The position numbers and the translations under genes are program-made. From Paenibacillaceae bacterium GAS479 (GTDB taxonomy: Bacteria; Bacillota; Bacilli; Paenibacillales; Paenibacillaceae): a DNA stretch of 64,000 nucleotides. Location of the stretch: positions 1,355,501 through 1,419,500 of the forward strand of contig LT629764.1 of NCBI GenBank assembly GCA_900105225.1, given 5' to 3'. This document shows, in pieces, positions 8,035 through 16,625 of the stretch. Each line of letters opens with the position of its first letter. Position 1 is the first letter of the stretch. The notes under the pieces were generated by a model that worked only from the letters and a program-made list of their open reading frames with translations, searched no databases and was not told where the DNA came from.

Positions 8035-9615
8035 TTGGATAAGAAAGAGCAACAGGCAGTGAGCCAGGATATGACGCTGACAAATCGCCAAGGCCATCCC
8101 ATTACAGACAATCAGAACATCCGCACGGTTGGCAATCGCGGACCCTCTACTTTAGAGAATTATCATTTCATCGAAAAAATCTCCCACTTTGATCGGGAAA
8201 GAGTTCCTGAGCGGGTCGTTCATGCACGCGGCGCAGGAGCATACGGTGTCTTTGAAGCTTATGGCGACGTCGGCGGAGAACCAATCTCCACCTACACACG
8301 CGCGAAGCTATTCCAAGAAAAAGGCAAGCAGACACCGGTTTTTGTTCGCTTCTCCACCGTTGTGCATGGCGCGCATTCCGCCGAGACGCTGCGTGATCCT
8401 CGCGGTTTTGCCGTGAAATTTTACACCGAAGAAGGCAACTGGGATTTGGTCGGCAACAATTTAAAAATATTTTTCATCCGTGATCCGCTGAAGTTTCCCG
8501 ATATGGTGCATTCCTTCAAACCAGACCCTGTGACCAACCTAAACGATCCGGAGCGGATGTTCGATTTCCTCTCTCGTACGCCCGAGTCCACACATATGAT
8601 AACGTTCCTCTTTTCTCCATGGGGTATTCCAGCCAACTACCGGCAGATGCAGGGATCTGGTGTCAACACCTATAAATGGGTGAACAGCGAAGGTAAAGGC
8701 GTACTCGTCAAATATCATTGGGAACCGCTGGCACAAGGCATCAAAAACCTGACCCAGGACGAAGCGGAAGCTATTCAAGCTAAAAATACGAGTCATGCAA
8801 CGCAGGATTTGTACGAGGCGATTGAACGTGGCGAATATCCAGAATGGGAGCTTAATGTTCAAATTCTGAGTGACGATGATCATCCAGAGCTGGACTTTGA
8901 CCCGCTTGACCCGACGAAGCTGTGGGATCATGAGAAGTTTCCTTTCCTGCCTGTAGGCAAAATGACGCTGAACCGCAATCCCGAAAACTATTTTGCCGAG
9001 GTGGAGCAGGCGGCATTCGGCACCGGCGTGCTCGTGGACGGTTTGGATTTCTCCGACGACAAGCTGCTGCAAGGCCGCACTTTCTCCTACTCCGACACGC
9101 AGCGCCACCGTGTTGGCACGAACTATTTGCAGCTGCCGGTGAACGCTCCAAAGTCGCCGGTTGCGACCAACCAGCGCGACGGACAAATGCAGTTCAAGGT
9201 CGATTTAGCACCGGGACAAAACCCGCATGTCAACTATGAACCATCCAATCTGGGCGGACTTCTCGAGGCTAAGCCCACTGGTGCGGAGCATGAGCCGTCC
9301 TACGATGCCAAGTTGGTACGCGCCAAGCTGGATCGCACTAACGACTTCCAACAAGCAGGCGATACATATCGCAAGTTCGAGGATTGGGAAAAGGACGAGC
9401 TGATCAATAATTTGATCGATGCGCTCAAAGTTAGCAGCCCTGTCATTCGCGAACAAATGATTCGCCACTTCACAGAAGCGGATGCGGATTATGGCCGCCG
9501 CGTGGCCGAAGGCCTTGCTAATGCCCTATCCAACATTAACCATCTTGGCAACGAATCAATGCGCGAAGGACAGAATTTGGCCGAACAGTCTGGCCGTAAC
9601 ACTGACGGTTATTGA
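8035..9615 (+). CDS. katA: monofunctional heme catalase (clade 3)
   Basis: Converts hydrogen peroxide to water and oxygen in the cytoplasm. The 526-residue protein is a small-subunit clade-3 catalase. The distal catalytic His63 lies in [12 protein letters not shown], the catalytic Asn is in [13 protein letters not shown], and the proximal heme-ligand Tyr352 is in [17 protein letters not shown]. The start is a TTG at 8035 with AGGAAAGGATG upstream; no ATG lies at the normal N-terminus. The gene stands alone, divergent from the NSS transporter. I looked for a PerR box in the 165-base upstream gap and did not find a convincing one. A second, structurally different catalase is encoded at 35875. 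Confidence 0.97.
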   Translation: MDKKEQQAVSQDMTLTNRQGHPITDNQNIRTVGNRGPSTLENYHFIEKISHFDRERVPERVVHARGAGAYGVFEAYGDVGGEPISTYTRAKLFQEKGKQTPVFVRFSTVVHGAHSAETLRDPRGFAVKFYTEEGNWDLVGNNLKIFFIRDPLKFPDMVHSFKPDPVTNLNDPERMFDFLSRTPESTHMITFLFSPWGIPANYRQMQGSGVNTYKWVNSEGKGVLVKYHWEPLAQGIKNLTQDEAEAIQAKNTSHATQDLYEAIERGEYPEWELNVQILSDDDHPELDFDPLDPTKLWDHEKFPFLPVGKMTLNRNPENYFAEVEQAAFGTGVLVDGLDFSDDKLLQGRTFSYSDTQRHRVGTNYLQLPVNAPKSPVATNQRDGQMQFKVDLAPGQNPHVNYEPSNLGGLLEAKPTGAEHEPSYDAKLVRAKLDRTNDFQQAGDTYRKFEDWEKDELINNLIDALKVSSPVIREQMIRHFTEADADYGRRVAEGLANALSNINHLGNESMREGQNLAEQSGRNTDGY

Positions 9616-9661
9616 TTCCAGTCGAGGTTCGCTAACACATGGTGGGACTATGACGCCCAGC

Positions 9662-9848
9662 CGTAACGGAACTGAGAAGCCTTATTTCAGCAGAATGGAA
9701 GGTTTTCGAGGCGTAACGGAACTGAGAAACGCTATTGAGGGCACTTCGCGGCAATATCATCATTTCTGACCCAAATAACGCTTCTCAGTACCGTTAGCTG
9801 ATTTGAAACCTGCGTTTGAGGCGAATAAGCTCTCTGAGTTCCGTTACG
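9662..9848. repeat. nested inverted-repeat element, copy A (187 bp)
   Basis: Four arms of one 16-base word (GTAACGGAACTGAGAA) in two orientations. Arms begin at about 9663 and 9713 forward, then near 9777 and 9827 reversed. Outer arms can pair with each other and inner arms with each other, giving a long cruciform or double hairpin. Full copies exist at 37188-37373 (same orientation) and 53887-54074 (inverted), and a partial one at 44859. It lies between the catalase gene and the 3' end of the chemoreceptor gene. No open frame spans it convincingly. Confidence 0.85.
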
Positions 9849-9949
9849 TTAGGGCATGAATGGTCGAACTGAGTTAGCTGAAAGCGATGCGAGGGGAACT
9901 CTCGCGAAATCCAGATGAAACGATGATTGTTGATCTAGAAGCTTTCACA

Positions 9950-9994
9950 AAAAAAACGGGAGGAAGCTGAGCTTGGCTCAGTCTCCTCCCGTTT
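9950..9994. terminator. terminator hairpin, twin of the one at 37455
   Basis: Stem CGGGAGGA(A)GCTGAG / CTCAG(T)CTCCTCCCG with flanking A and T tracts, downstream of the chemoreceptor gene on the minus strand. The same sequence, with only one or two differences, follows another copy of the nested repeat at 37455-37496, so the hairpin seems to belong to the repeated unit. Confidence 0.85.
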
Positions 9995-10045
9995 TGCTAA
10001 TTCAGCCTTACCACCGCACTATGCGCAGCGCAGCTATCAGACAAA

Positions 10046-11647
10046 TCAGCTCGCATTCGACAGGCGCTTAAGCGCCGTCTCGGATTCCTCGATACGTGTC
10101 TGCAGAAGTGCATTCTGGCGAACGAGCGTCTCTACTGTGGCCAGCAGTTCCTCCAGTGTAGCTGAAGATTGCTGCACAACGGCGGCAAAATCTGTGACCC
10201 GCTCCTCGACCTCTCTGCTTGAAACGCCGACGCTATCCATCTCCCCGGCAATCTGGCTCGCATCCTCATGAAGGGTCTCTACAGACTGTCTGATTCCAAG
10301 GAATGCCGCGTTCGTGCGCTCTACATGCCCAAGGCTTTCTTCCATTCTGCGCGCATTCTCTTCCATAGCTAAGGTCGATTGCTCGGTCTGCACAGCGGCC
10401 AGGTTCAGACTGTCCGTCATACGATTGGCCGTATCACCCGCCGTCATGGCCAGCTTGCGGATCTCCGCAGCAACGACGCCGAAACCGGCCCCATGCTCGC
10501 CTGCGCGAGCTGCTTCAATGCTGGCATTAAGCGAAAGAAGATTCGTCTGCCTAGCAATGTCTTGAATAGCCGCCGTAAAGGGCAGAATACCACGGATTGT
10601 GCCTGTCAGTCCCTCAAACCTAACCTTCAACTCATCAAGACTGATCTGGAATTCTCCGATTGTCTGGCTAAGCTCACCAATGACCCGGCTTCCTTCACCG
10701 GATGCCTCACTCGTTGCATCGATCCGCTCAACCATTGAACCGATCGTTCCCAACATCCGTTCGATCTGTACCATCGAGTCGCTCACTTGAGAAGAGATTT
10801 CGGACATGACCTCCGCCTGGCTTGTCACTCCTGAGGACATCTCTTGGAAGGCAGTGTTCATCTCGTTGAAAGAGGCATCGTTCTCCTTACCGTTTTGACG
10901 GATGCCGCTCATGCTCTCCGAAAGTGTTTTGACCGACTCAAGCGTGAGCCGCTCCCGTTCCTGCTCCTTCAGCAGCTGCTGTTCAGCCTCAATCTGCAAC
11001 CGCATCGTTCGCATAAAAATCGAACGCCCGATCTCTGATTGGCTGATCATAATCGTAGCCGCCAGCACGAAATAAAAAGTAAAGAAAATAAAAGAAGTTA
11101 CTGATCCTTCAACCGGATAAGCGACATATTTTATAATAATCATAACTGCACCGCTCAAAGCACCAGACGCCAGCGACACCCTGTTGTTATACATGATCCC
11201 AAGCGCAAGTAGATAAAAAGCAGCCAAAGCGCTCAGTTGATTTTTAGGATCGTTATCGATATTTAATATCGTAAGATAACTAATCAACAAGATGACGCCG
11301 TAAGGAATGAACTTTTCAGATTTGCGAAAGGCATGCAGCCCCCAGAATATTGAAAGTCCTATTACACTTGGTATCGCGACCTTTTGCGCATAACTGGCTA
11401 CGGTGTTGAACTGCATTAACATTCCTGCAATCAGAAGCATATTCAACGAAACGACAATAAGCACGACCAAATTTCGTTTTCGTAAATCCTTGTGGGCCTG
11501 TTCCTGTTCGGCTTCCCTCTTATCTTGATTTGATACCTGCTGGTTTGCTGAGCGAAGCAAATGACCCGGCTGCTTGTTTTTATTTTCGCTGCCGACCTCA
11601 TTTTCTGCTTGCTTTCCATTGGTAATACTTTGTCGTGTCGTCGCCAT
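10046..11647 (-). CDS. methyl-accepting chemotaxis protein without large periplasmic domain
   Basis: Chemoreceptor of 533 residues. The first 60 residues are hydrophilic. About six closely spaced membrane helices follow (residues 60-215), with no extracellular ligand domain. Then comes the cytoplasmic signalling domain with the conserved hairpin tip [22 protein letters not shown] and the following [13 protein letters not shown]. Helical coiled-coil methylation regions flank it. The multi-helix sensor could respond to membrane or energy state. It signals through CheA/CheW, which are not encoded in this window. The gene is monocistronic: 3' it has the terminator at 9950, and the ThuA-like gene upstream has its own terminator. 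Confidence 0.92.
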   Translation of the reverse strand: MATTRQSITNGKQAENEVGSENKNKQPGHLLRSANQQVSNQDKREAEQEQAHKDLRKRNLVVLIVVSLNMLLIAGMLMQFNTVASYAQKVAIPSVIGLSIFWGLHAFRKSEKFIPYGVILLISYLTILNIDNDPKNQLSALAAFYLLALGIMYNNRVSLASGALSGAVMIIIKYVAYPVEGSVTSFIFFTFYFVLAATIMISQSEIGRSIFMRTMRLQIEAEQQLLKEQERERLTLESVKTLSESMSGIRQNGKENDASFNEMNTAFQEMSSGVTSQAEVMSEISSQVSDSMVQIERMLGTIGSMVERIDATSEASGEGSRVIGELSQTIGEFQISLDELKVRFEGLTGTIRGILPFTAAIQDIARQTNLLSLNASIEAARAGEHGAGFGVVAAEIRKLAMTAGDTANRMTDSLNLAAVQTEQSTLAMEENARRMEESLGHVERTNAAFLGIRQSVETLHEDASQIAGEMDSVGVSSREVEERVTDFAAVVQQSSATLEELLATVETLVRQNALLQTRIEESETALKRLSNAS

Positions 11648-11749
11648 CGTATGCCCCCCTCTAATTAATCGATAGCCTGGTGATAATAATCTATCGTCAG
11701 TGGGAATCGTTATGATAATAGGGAGTCAAGTTCCATTCTCCGAAAAACA

Positions 11750-11798
11750 AAAAAAGCTTCGCTATCGGCATTTAACGATGCCAGCGAAGCTTTTTTTC
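11750..11798. terminator. bidirectional Rho-independent terminator
   Basis: Stem AAAAAGCTTCGCT / AGCGAAGCTTTTTTT enclosing a second short pair (CGGCAT/ATGCC). It lies directly after the stop of the ThuA-like gene on the minus strand. Confidence 0.88.
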
Positions 11799-11810
11799 AC
11801 GATATAATTA

Positions 11811-12593
11811 TTAAATTCTGCCTGAAGCCCACATCGAGCAGCTGCGGATAAGACGGCGAATTTGGGGATGCTGCAAAGAGTCGCGATTATGGCCTGGCAT
11901 AAGCGTTACGATGCGGCCTCGTCCAGTTCGATGGACCCAGGCAGCCGGATAGCGCCGACCATCAAGCAGATACTCCAGAATTACTTCTCGATCCGTGGAA
12001 GGGAGAAAAGAATATCGATAAGGCTCGTCCGTGAGCTCAAATGGCTCGATGTCCTGAACGGCTGGATGGATTCCTCCCTTGCCTATCACGGGATGGAAAC
12101 TAAGCCTTGTATGCGGCGGATGTTCAGCGCAGCTTGCACCGATTAGATTTTCCAGGCGAGGGTGGGAAGCAATAGAGATGCCGCAATGCAGCAGGAGGAG
12201 TCCGCCTCCGCCTTCGACAAATCGCGCCAAGCCATGGGCCTGGTTATCGGTCAGCGGCTGACTCCAGCGATCGCCGCAAGCGATGATCAACGATTGATCC
12301 GCAGGCATCCCCTCCGCTAGCGTATCGTAGCAGTCGGTCGACTGGATATCGAAATCATCGTTTAGGATGCTATCAAGCGATTCTTGCCTCGCCTTCAGGG
12401 GCTGGTTCGCTTCTTTCTTGTCGCCGAGCACGAGGGCTCCGAAGCCAGCAATGTTGCGGCTATCTCTCCACATGCCTATTCTTTCCGAAGAAGGCACTGC
12501 TTGCCGCACAATCTCTGCAGTACTCCCCCATGCTGCAGTTGAGCCTGCGTCTGGTACGTAAGCTATGCCCCCTCGTCCCACTTCGATAACCAT
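11811..12593 (-). CDS. ThuA-like (trehalose utilisation family) protein
   Basis: Cytoplasmic protein of 260 residues with a class-I glutamine amidotransferase-like (ThuA) fold. Landmarks are SLIIACGDRWSQPLTDNQAHGLARFVEGGGGLLLLHCG, with His/Cys at the position of the missing nucleophile elbow, and the C-terminal strand PAAWVHRTGRGRIVTLMPGHN, which is very typical of ThuA. The family occurs with sugar dehydrogenases, but its reaction is not established. The start at 12593 is set by GGGAGGGAAACAGG just upstream; a longer frame to 12692 has no such site. The gene is monocistronic, with a strong terminator after it. Confidence 0.8.
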   Translation of the reverse strand: MVIEVGRGGIAYVPDAGSTAAWGSTAEIVRQAVPSSERIGMWRDSRNIAGFGALVLGDKKEANQPLKARQESLDSILNDDFDIQSTDCYDTLAEGMPADQSLIIACGDRWSQPLTDNQAHGLARFVEGGGGLLLLHCGISIASHPRLENLIGASCAEHPPHTRLSFHPVIGKGGIHPAVQDIEPFELTDEPYRYSFLPSTDREVILEYLLDGRRYPAAWVHRTGRGRIVTLMPGHNRDSLQHPQIRRLIRSCSMWASGRI

Positions 12594-13011
12594 CCTGTTT
12601 CCCTCCCAAAGTTCAAATTGTTCCCTATATCTGCATTCCTCGACAAAAAACGACATAGCAATATTACAAAATCGTTTTCGAGAGAAACTCATGCTAAATT
12701 ATTCCACAATAAACAGTCAGTTCCTTCTCGAACCAATCACTTCCTTACATAAAAGGCAAGCAAGCCGACAGCTGTCATGCATATGACCATAAAGCCTCAA
12801 GTATGATAACAGTTGCCGATTTAGGAGATATCAGTAGATTCAGTAGTTGCCCTCACTTTAACCAAAGGGATTGATTTTGAATCAATGCAGAGGGCTAAAA
12901 AGAGCAGGAATTTCGACTATGAACGGGAATAAGAGGATTAAGAAAATCAACTAAATAAACCTAGCCTCCTTTTTGATAACGAGGCCAGCTAAGGAAGGAA
13001 CGATTAAACAA
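12594..13011. other. intergenic region, no gene recognised
   Basis: 418 bases between the divergent ThuA-like and Nudix genes, AT-richer than the flanks. It holds a small palindrome ATTGATTTTGAATCAAT near 12870 and presumably both promoters, but no element I can name. The TTG at 12973, which would extend the Nudix gene, has no ribosome binding site. Confidence 0.5.
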
Positions 13012-13629
13012 GTGGAACCGAAATGGCTGAGCTGGGCACGGGAAATGCAGGCCATCGCCCAAACCGGGCTTACTTATAGTCGGGATGCCTATGACAGCGA
13101 GAGATATGAACAGCTGCGTGCGCTGAGCGTAGAAATTATGCAAGCCTACACAGAAGCGGGCGAAAAGGAGATTACAATGAGCTTCGCCGCTGGAAGCGGT
13201 TATGCTACGCCAAAAGTGGATGTGCGCGGCGTCATTTTCCAGGAGGGTAAATTGCTGCTCGTCCGCGAAAAATCTGATGGCTGCTGGTGCTTGCCTGGCG
13301 GCTGGGCCGAAACCGGACTGTCTCCGAACGACAACGTGGTCAAGGAAATTCGCGAAGAGTCTGGTCTGGAAACAAGAGCGGTGCGATTGCTCGCCGTGCT
13401 CGACAAGCTGAAACATCAGCATCCCCCGGATGCCCACCATATTTACAAGCTTTTCATCTTATGTGAAGTGGTTAGCGGCTCCCCACAGGGTGGCCTGGAG
13501 ACGAGTGAAGCAGCCTTTTTTGCCGAGCATGAGCTGCCTCCGCTGTCGCTGAGCCGCAACACGGCAAGTCAGCTCTCCCTCATGTTCGATTACATGCGCG
13601 ATCCTGCCAAACCGGTGCACATCGACTGA
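13012..13629 (+). CDS. Nudix hydrolase with N-terminal helical domain
   Basis: Nudix enzyme of 205 residues. An N-terminal helical region (EPKWLSWAREMQAIAQTGLTYSRDAYD...) of the NUDIX_N2 type, about 60 residues long, precedes the Nudix fold, as in ADP-ribose or nucleoside-diphosphate hydrolases. The Nudix box is GGWAETGLSPNDNVVKEIREESG. The metal-binding KEIREE core is intact, but the usual Glu after the first Gly stretch is Leu and the usual Arg is Lys. I chose the GTG at 13012 because AAGGAAGGA lies 12 bases upstream; a TTG at 12973 is the alternative. A terminator hairpin overlaps the stop codon. Confidence 0.85.
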   Translation: MEPKWLSWAREMQAIAQTGLTYSRDAYDSERYEQLRALSVEIMQAYTEAGEKEITMSFAAGSGYATPKVDVRGVIFQEGKLLLVREKSDGCWCLPGGWAETGLSPNDNVVKEIREESGLETRAVRLLAVLDKLKHQHPPDAHHIYKLFILCEVVSGSPQGGLETSEAAFFAEHELPPLSLSRNTASQLSLMFDYMRDPAKPVHID

Positions 13630-13646
13630 TGTGCACCGGTTTTTTG
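13611..13646 (+). terminator. Rho-independent terminator overlapping the Nudix stop codon
   Basis: Stem ACCGGTGCACATC / GATGTGCACCGGT followed by TTTTTT. The left arm encodes the last residues of the Nudix protein, so the terminator is embedded in the coding end. Confidence 0.88.
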
Positions 13647-13703
13647 ATATAGTAGGACTATTCTCCCTTTCAGAATCTGCTATACTGGCGGAAGCTGATT
13701 ATA

Positions 13704-13754
13704 GAGGTTGTTTAAAATGGTCACCATTGATCACGATGTAAACCAGGAAGCGAG
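13704..13754. repeat. left end of a MITE-like repeat (truncated copy)
   Basis: A 51-base stretch beginning GAGGTTGTTTAAAATGG and ending CCAGGAAGCGA that is nearly identical to the left end of the element at 57980-58158. The right end is not found here, so this is a truncated copy. It lies 45 bases upstream of the MFS gene and could carry part of its promoter. Confidence 0.7.
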
Positions 13755-13798
13755 TCGTAATTATACTTCTATGACGTTACAGAAAGAAGGACTATAAC

Positions 13799-15010
13799 AT
13801 GCAATCGGTTCAATCACTTGCTCGCGACAAACTCCCCTTGTCGTTGTACTCCCTAACCGCCGGAGCGTTCGCCATCGGCATGACGGAATTCGTCATCATG
13901 GGACTGCTGCCGGAAGTGGCAGCAGATCTAGGTATCAGCATACCAAAGGCCGGCAATCTTATTACCGGTTATGCACTTGGTGTGGGCATCGGCGCACCGG
14001 TGCTTGCACTGGCGACAGCCCGTTTCCCCAAAAAGATGCTGTTAGCACTGCTCATGATATTATTCATCATCGGCAACGTCGCAGCAGCTTTCGCTCCGAG
14101 TTATGGCTTTTTGCTGGCGGCTCGCATTTTCACCTCTCTGGCACACGGAACCTTCTTCGGCATCGGAGCCGTATATGCCACCAGCTTAGTGACTGAACAG
14201 CGCAAAGCTGGCGCCGTTGCGATTATGATGGCGGGACTGACGATTGCCAACATTTTAGGCGTTCCGTTCGGCACCTTTATAGGTCAGGAGTACGGCTGGC
14301 GAATGTCGTTTGGCGCCGTTGCGATCATGGGCGTCATTACGCTGATCGGACTCATCGTCCTCATCCCTTCTGTCAAACAGCAGGAAGAAACGAGCACTGC
14401 TCGCCAAATACGCGCTGTTATGCAGCCAAAAATCGGCCTGGCTCTACTAATCGGCACGATGGGCTGTATCAGCATATTTTCATTGTTCAGCTATATCAAG
14501 CCGCTGCTCACCAATGTGACCGGCTTTTCCGCAGGCAGCATCCCTTGGGTGCTGGTGTTGATCGGTTGCGGAGTTACCGTCGGCAATATGCTTGGCGGCA
14601 AGCTCGCAGACCGTGCGCTTATGCCTACTGTAATCGGTTCTTTCGCAATTCAAGTGCTGCTGCTTGTTACACTCGGTTTAGTGGATGAGTCAGCGGGAAT
14701 AACACTCGTCGTTCTCTTCCTTTGGGGGGCAGCGACATTTTCCCCAATGCCGGGACTACAGGTTCGAATCATGACGCTGGCCAAGGACGCTCCTGCACTA
14801 GCTTCTACCTCCAACCATGCGGTGCTTAACTTCGGCAACGCGTTCGGTGCCTTTTTCGGCGGATGGATTGTTGTATTCTTCCAGTTCTCACCGGGAAAAT
14901 TTGATTACAGCGTGCTGCCGTGGTCGGCTTCCGTTTTCTCGCTGCTCGGCCTGCTCGCGGCATTCGTCATGCTCGCCTGGGATCGGCGGGATCAGACTAA
15001 GGCGAGTTAA
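13799..15010 (+). CDS. MFS drug/sugar efflux transporter (DHA1, YdhP/AraJ-like)
   Basis: Proton-driven efflux pump of 403 residues with 12 predicted membrane helices. The opening YSLTAGAFAIGMTEFVIMGLLPEVAADLGISIP and the motif-A-like ALATARFPKKMLL are typical of the YdhP/AraJ/PbuE branch of the DHA1 family. Members export arabinose-type sugars, purine nucleosides or drugs, and the substrate here is not readable. The ATG follows AGAAAGAAGG. The stop lies about eight bases before the end of an IS1182-type fragment. A second MFS gene, of the Fsr type, faces it across the IS-bounded insert. Confidence 0.9.
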   Translation: MQSVQSLARDKLPLSLYSLTAGAFAIGMTEFVIMGLLPEVAADLGISIPKAGNLITGYALGVGIGAPVLALATARFPKKMLLALLMILFIIGNVAAAFAPSYGFLLAARIFTSLAHGTFFGIGAVYATSLVTEQRKAGAVAIMMAGLTIANILGVPFGTFIGQEYGWRMSFGAVAIMGVITLIGLIVLIPSVKQQEETSTARQIRAVMQPKIGLALLIGTMGCISIFSLFSYIKPLLTNVTGFSAGSIPWVLVLIGCGVTVGNMLGGKLADRALMPTVIGSFAIQVLLLVTLGLVDESAGITLVVLFLWGAATFSPMPGLQVRIMTLAKDAPALASTSNHAVLNFGNAFGAFFGGWIVVFFQFSPGKFDYSVLPWSASVFSLLGLLAAFVMLAWDRRDQTKAS

Positions 15011-15017
15011 GGATAAA

Positions 15018-15480
15018 AAGGGACTGTCCAATAAGTTCCTAAAATAAAAAGTTGGGCGGAAAACCGACATGGTCTCCGTCCAACTTTTTTTGCGCCGCTG
15101 TTTTGTAGGTGCGTAGTAAGGCGAATGCCTGCTACTTTCAGGAAGTTGTGCCAGAGCCACAATTCCAAACTCCAGATGAACCTTTTCCAAGCCCCTCAGG
15201 AAAAACTGGCAGAACGACCGATTGCCCTTGATGTGACCCAATACGCTCTCTACCTCGACTTTACGCCGAGCATAGATCACAGATTTCTCGTCATCATCAA
15301 GAGCTGCTTTTGCTTTTGCTTTTGCTTTTGCTTTTGCTTTTGCTTTTGCTTTCAACTTTTCCCATACCGTGTTCCAGTGAACCTGACGGTTGCCTTTTGC
15401 CGTCGTGCAGGCTGCCCTCATCGGACAATCGCTACAATCTTCACATTCATAGATCTTAGGAGACATGCCCACTCTTGTCA
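15018..15480 (-). pseudogene. IS1182-family transposase fragment A (C-terminal part)
   Basis: Remnant of a DDE transposase read on the minus strand. It starts abruptly inside the cysteine-rich segment (KIYECEDCSDCPMRAACTTAKGN) and continues through VWEKL, a Lys-Ala repeat, and the C-terminal KVEVESVLGHIKGNRSFCQFF and GLEKVHLEFGIVALA. After that the frame shifts: loss of two bases in GCACAAC destroys the usual AHNFLKVAG end. The fragment ends at 15018 in AAGGGACTGTCC, which matches the outer end of fragment B at 17467. The left part of the IS is missing. It has inserted into, or recombined with, the gene at 15480-15698. Confidence 0.85.
15305..15352. repeat. hexanucleotide microsatellite GCTTTT x8
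   Basis: Eight tandem GCTTTT units (the last one GCTTTC) inside transposase fragment A, encoding alternating Lys and Ala on the minus strand. The array is in frame, so length changes by slippage would not alter frame. Fragment B lacks this part. Confidence 0.92.
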
Positions 15481-15698
15481 GACGAGCCTTGGTAGACAAC
15501 TTGGTTGTCTTCGACATGGATGACAGTAACCCTGGTGTCAGCCAACGGCGTTCCGTCCGTATTGGCGACTTTGAAATTCACGGTAGCTGGACTTCCATTG
15601 GCAACGAGACCAACGGATTCCAACTGATCGGCATACGCTACCGATGTGGAGAGAGAAATTGCCATGATTGACAACGACATGAGAGTCTTCCTAAACAA
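15478..15698 (-). pseudogene. truncated gene for a secreted beta-sandwich protein
   Basis: N-terminal 70-odd residues of an exported protein. A signal peptide (KTLMSLSIMAISLSTSVAYADQ) ends at a plausible AYA-D cleavage site. It is followed by the start of an immunoglobulin-like or MG2-like domain (VNFKVANTDGTPLADTRVTVIHVEDNQVVYQGSSDKSGHVS). The frame then runs directly into IS1182 fragment A and stops. The TTG at 15698 is favoured as start because AGGAGG lies just ahead; the ATG at 15716 overlaps that site. The downstream part of the gene is not in the window. Confidence 0.7.
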
Positions 15699-15998
15699 AA
15701 AAACGCCTCCTAACATTTTCTATTTCTTGCATTTAGAAACTCAGCGAAAGAACCATAAAATGTAAACCCTTTCATAAATTTGAAATGAAATCTTAATATA
15801 CGGAGACGGATGTACTGGATGGTCTTTGTCTAGATGCGACGCATCCGTTTGTTGTGCGTCTATGATGTCTAGTGATGAAATAGATTGAACACCCAGCTTG
15901 GTTTAGATAAACTTTCCAAGAAAGTAACATAATCTGGATATCCTCGTCTAATAAATTGATTCGACTTAATGAGCTTGTACCAAAAAGGAGTGAGTTCG

Positions 15999-16382
15999 TT
16001 GAAGAAAATGGTCTTGTTACTGTTCGGGCTGTTATTTCTTATGACGGTGGCGGTAGGATGTTCAAAAGAGCAAAAAGAAATTCAAACAAATAAAGCGATG
16101 GGAGTTATTGGAGAAGTAAAAGAAACAAACATTGTTGTGGATGACATTCCAATAAAATACTCTGTGGAGTTAAAGAATCTTGAGTCTAATTCTAATCCCA
16201 GTCCAATTAGTGTTTTGACCTTTCCTGCCTCAATCACTAAGAATACGGTTATAAACCATGTTGTTAATAATAAAAAGACACGAACCGATGTAACTGCGTT
16301 AAAAGCGGGGAAGCATGCCGTCATAGTTTGGCGGTTTACCACAGCACGAGTAATTGAGGCGCTTGAAATTGATGTGATGTGA
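15999..16382 (+). CDS. putative lipoprotein, function unknown
   Basis: Small exported lipoprotein of 127 residues. A TTG start follows AAAGGAGTGAG and gives MKKMVLLLFGLLFLMTVAVGC, a lipoprotein signal peptide with lipobox VAVGC. The mature part is hydrophilic and predicted to be mostly beta-strand (MGVIGEVKETNIVVDDIPIKYSVE). I recognise no domain. Base composition is clearly AT-richer than the chromosome around it. The gene lies inside the insert bounded by the two IS1182 fragments, so it may have arrived with them. No clear terminator follows. Confidence 0.7.
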   Translation: MKKMVLLLFGLLFLMTVAVGCSKEQKEIQTNKAMGVIGEVKETNIVVDDIPIKYSVELKNLESNSNPSPISVLTFPASITKNTVINHVVNNKKTRTDVTALKAGKHAVIVWRFTTARVIEALEIDVM

Positions 16383-16625
16383 GGAAAGCGAGTCGAAAAG
16401 GAGCTGGCGCGGTCTTTTTCTGTCTAATCAATGGTCATTGCAGTACGCGGCGATCCCTCCAGCAGCTGCTCGCCTCTATTCCGGCCCGCCAGTCGCCGGC
16501 GACTCCAGCACGGGGATCCCGCCTGCTGTCGTTCCCCTCTCTCCTGGCCGGAAAATAACCTGCCCATTTTTGTTGAATTATAAAAATAAGCACAAAAAAA
16601 ACCGTCTTTTCCTGTAAATGAAAGT
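16383..16625. other. sequence between lipoprotein gene and IS fragment B, no gene
   Basis: About 240 bases with a GC-rich patch (16440-16555) followed by an AT-rich patch. I see no supported gene. The left end of IS fragment B must lie near its right edge but cannot be delimited. Confidence 0.4.

Noticed and set aside
14888-15517. Intact 209-codon transposase
   Set aside because: The frame joins true transposase sequence to antisense of the MFS gene through a frameshift and lacks the N-terminal two thirds. It was recorded as a fragment instead.
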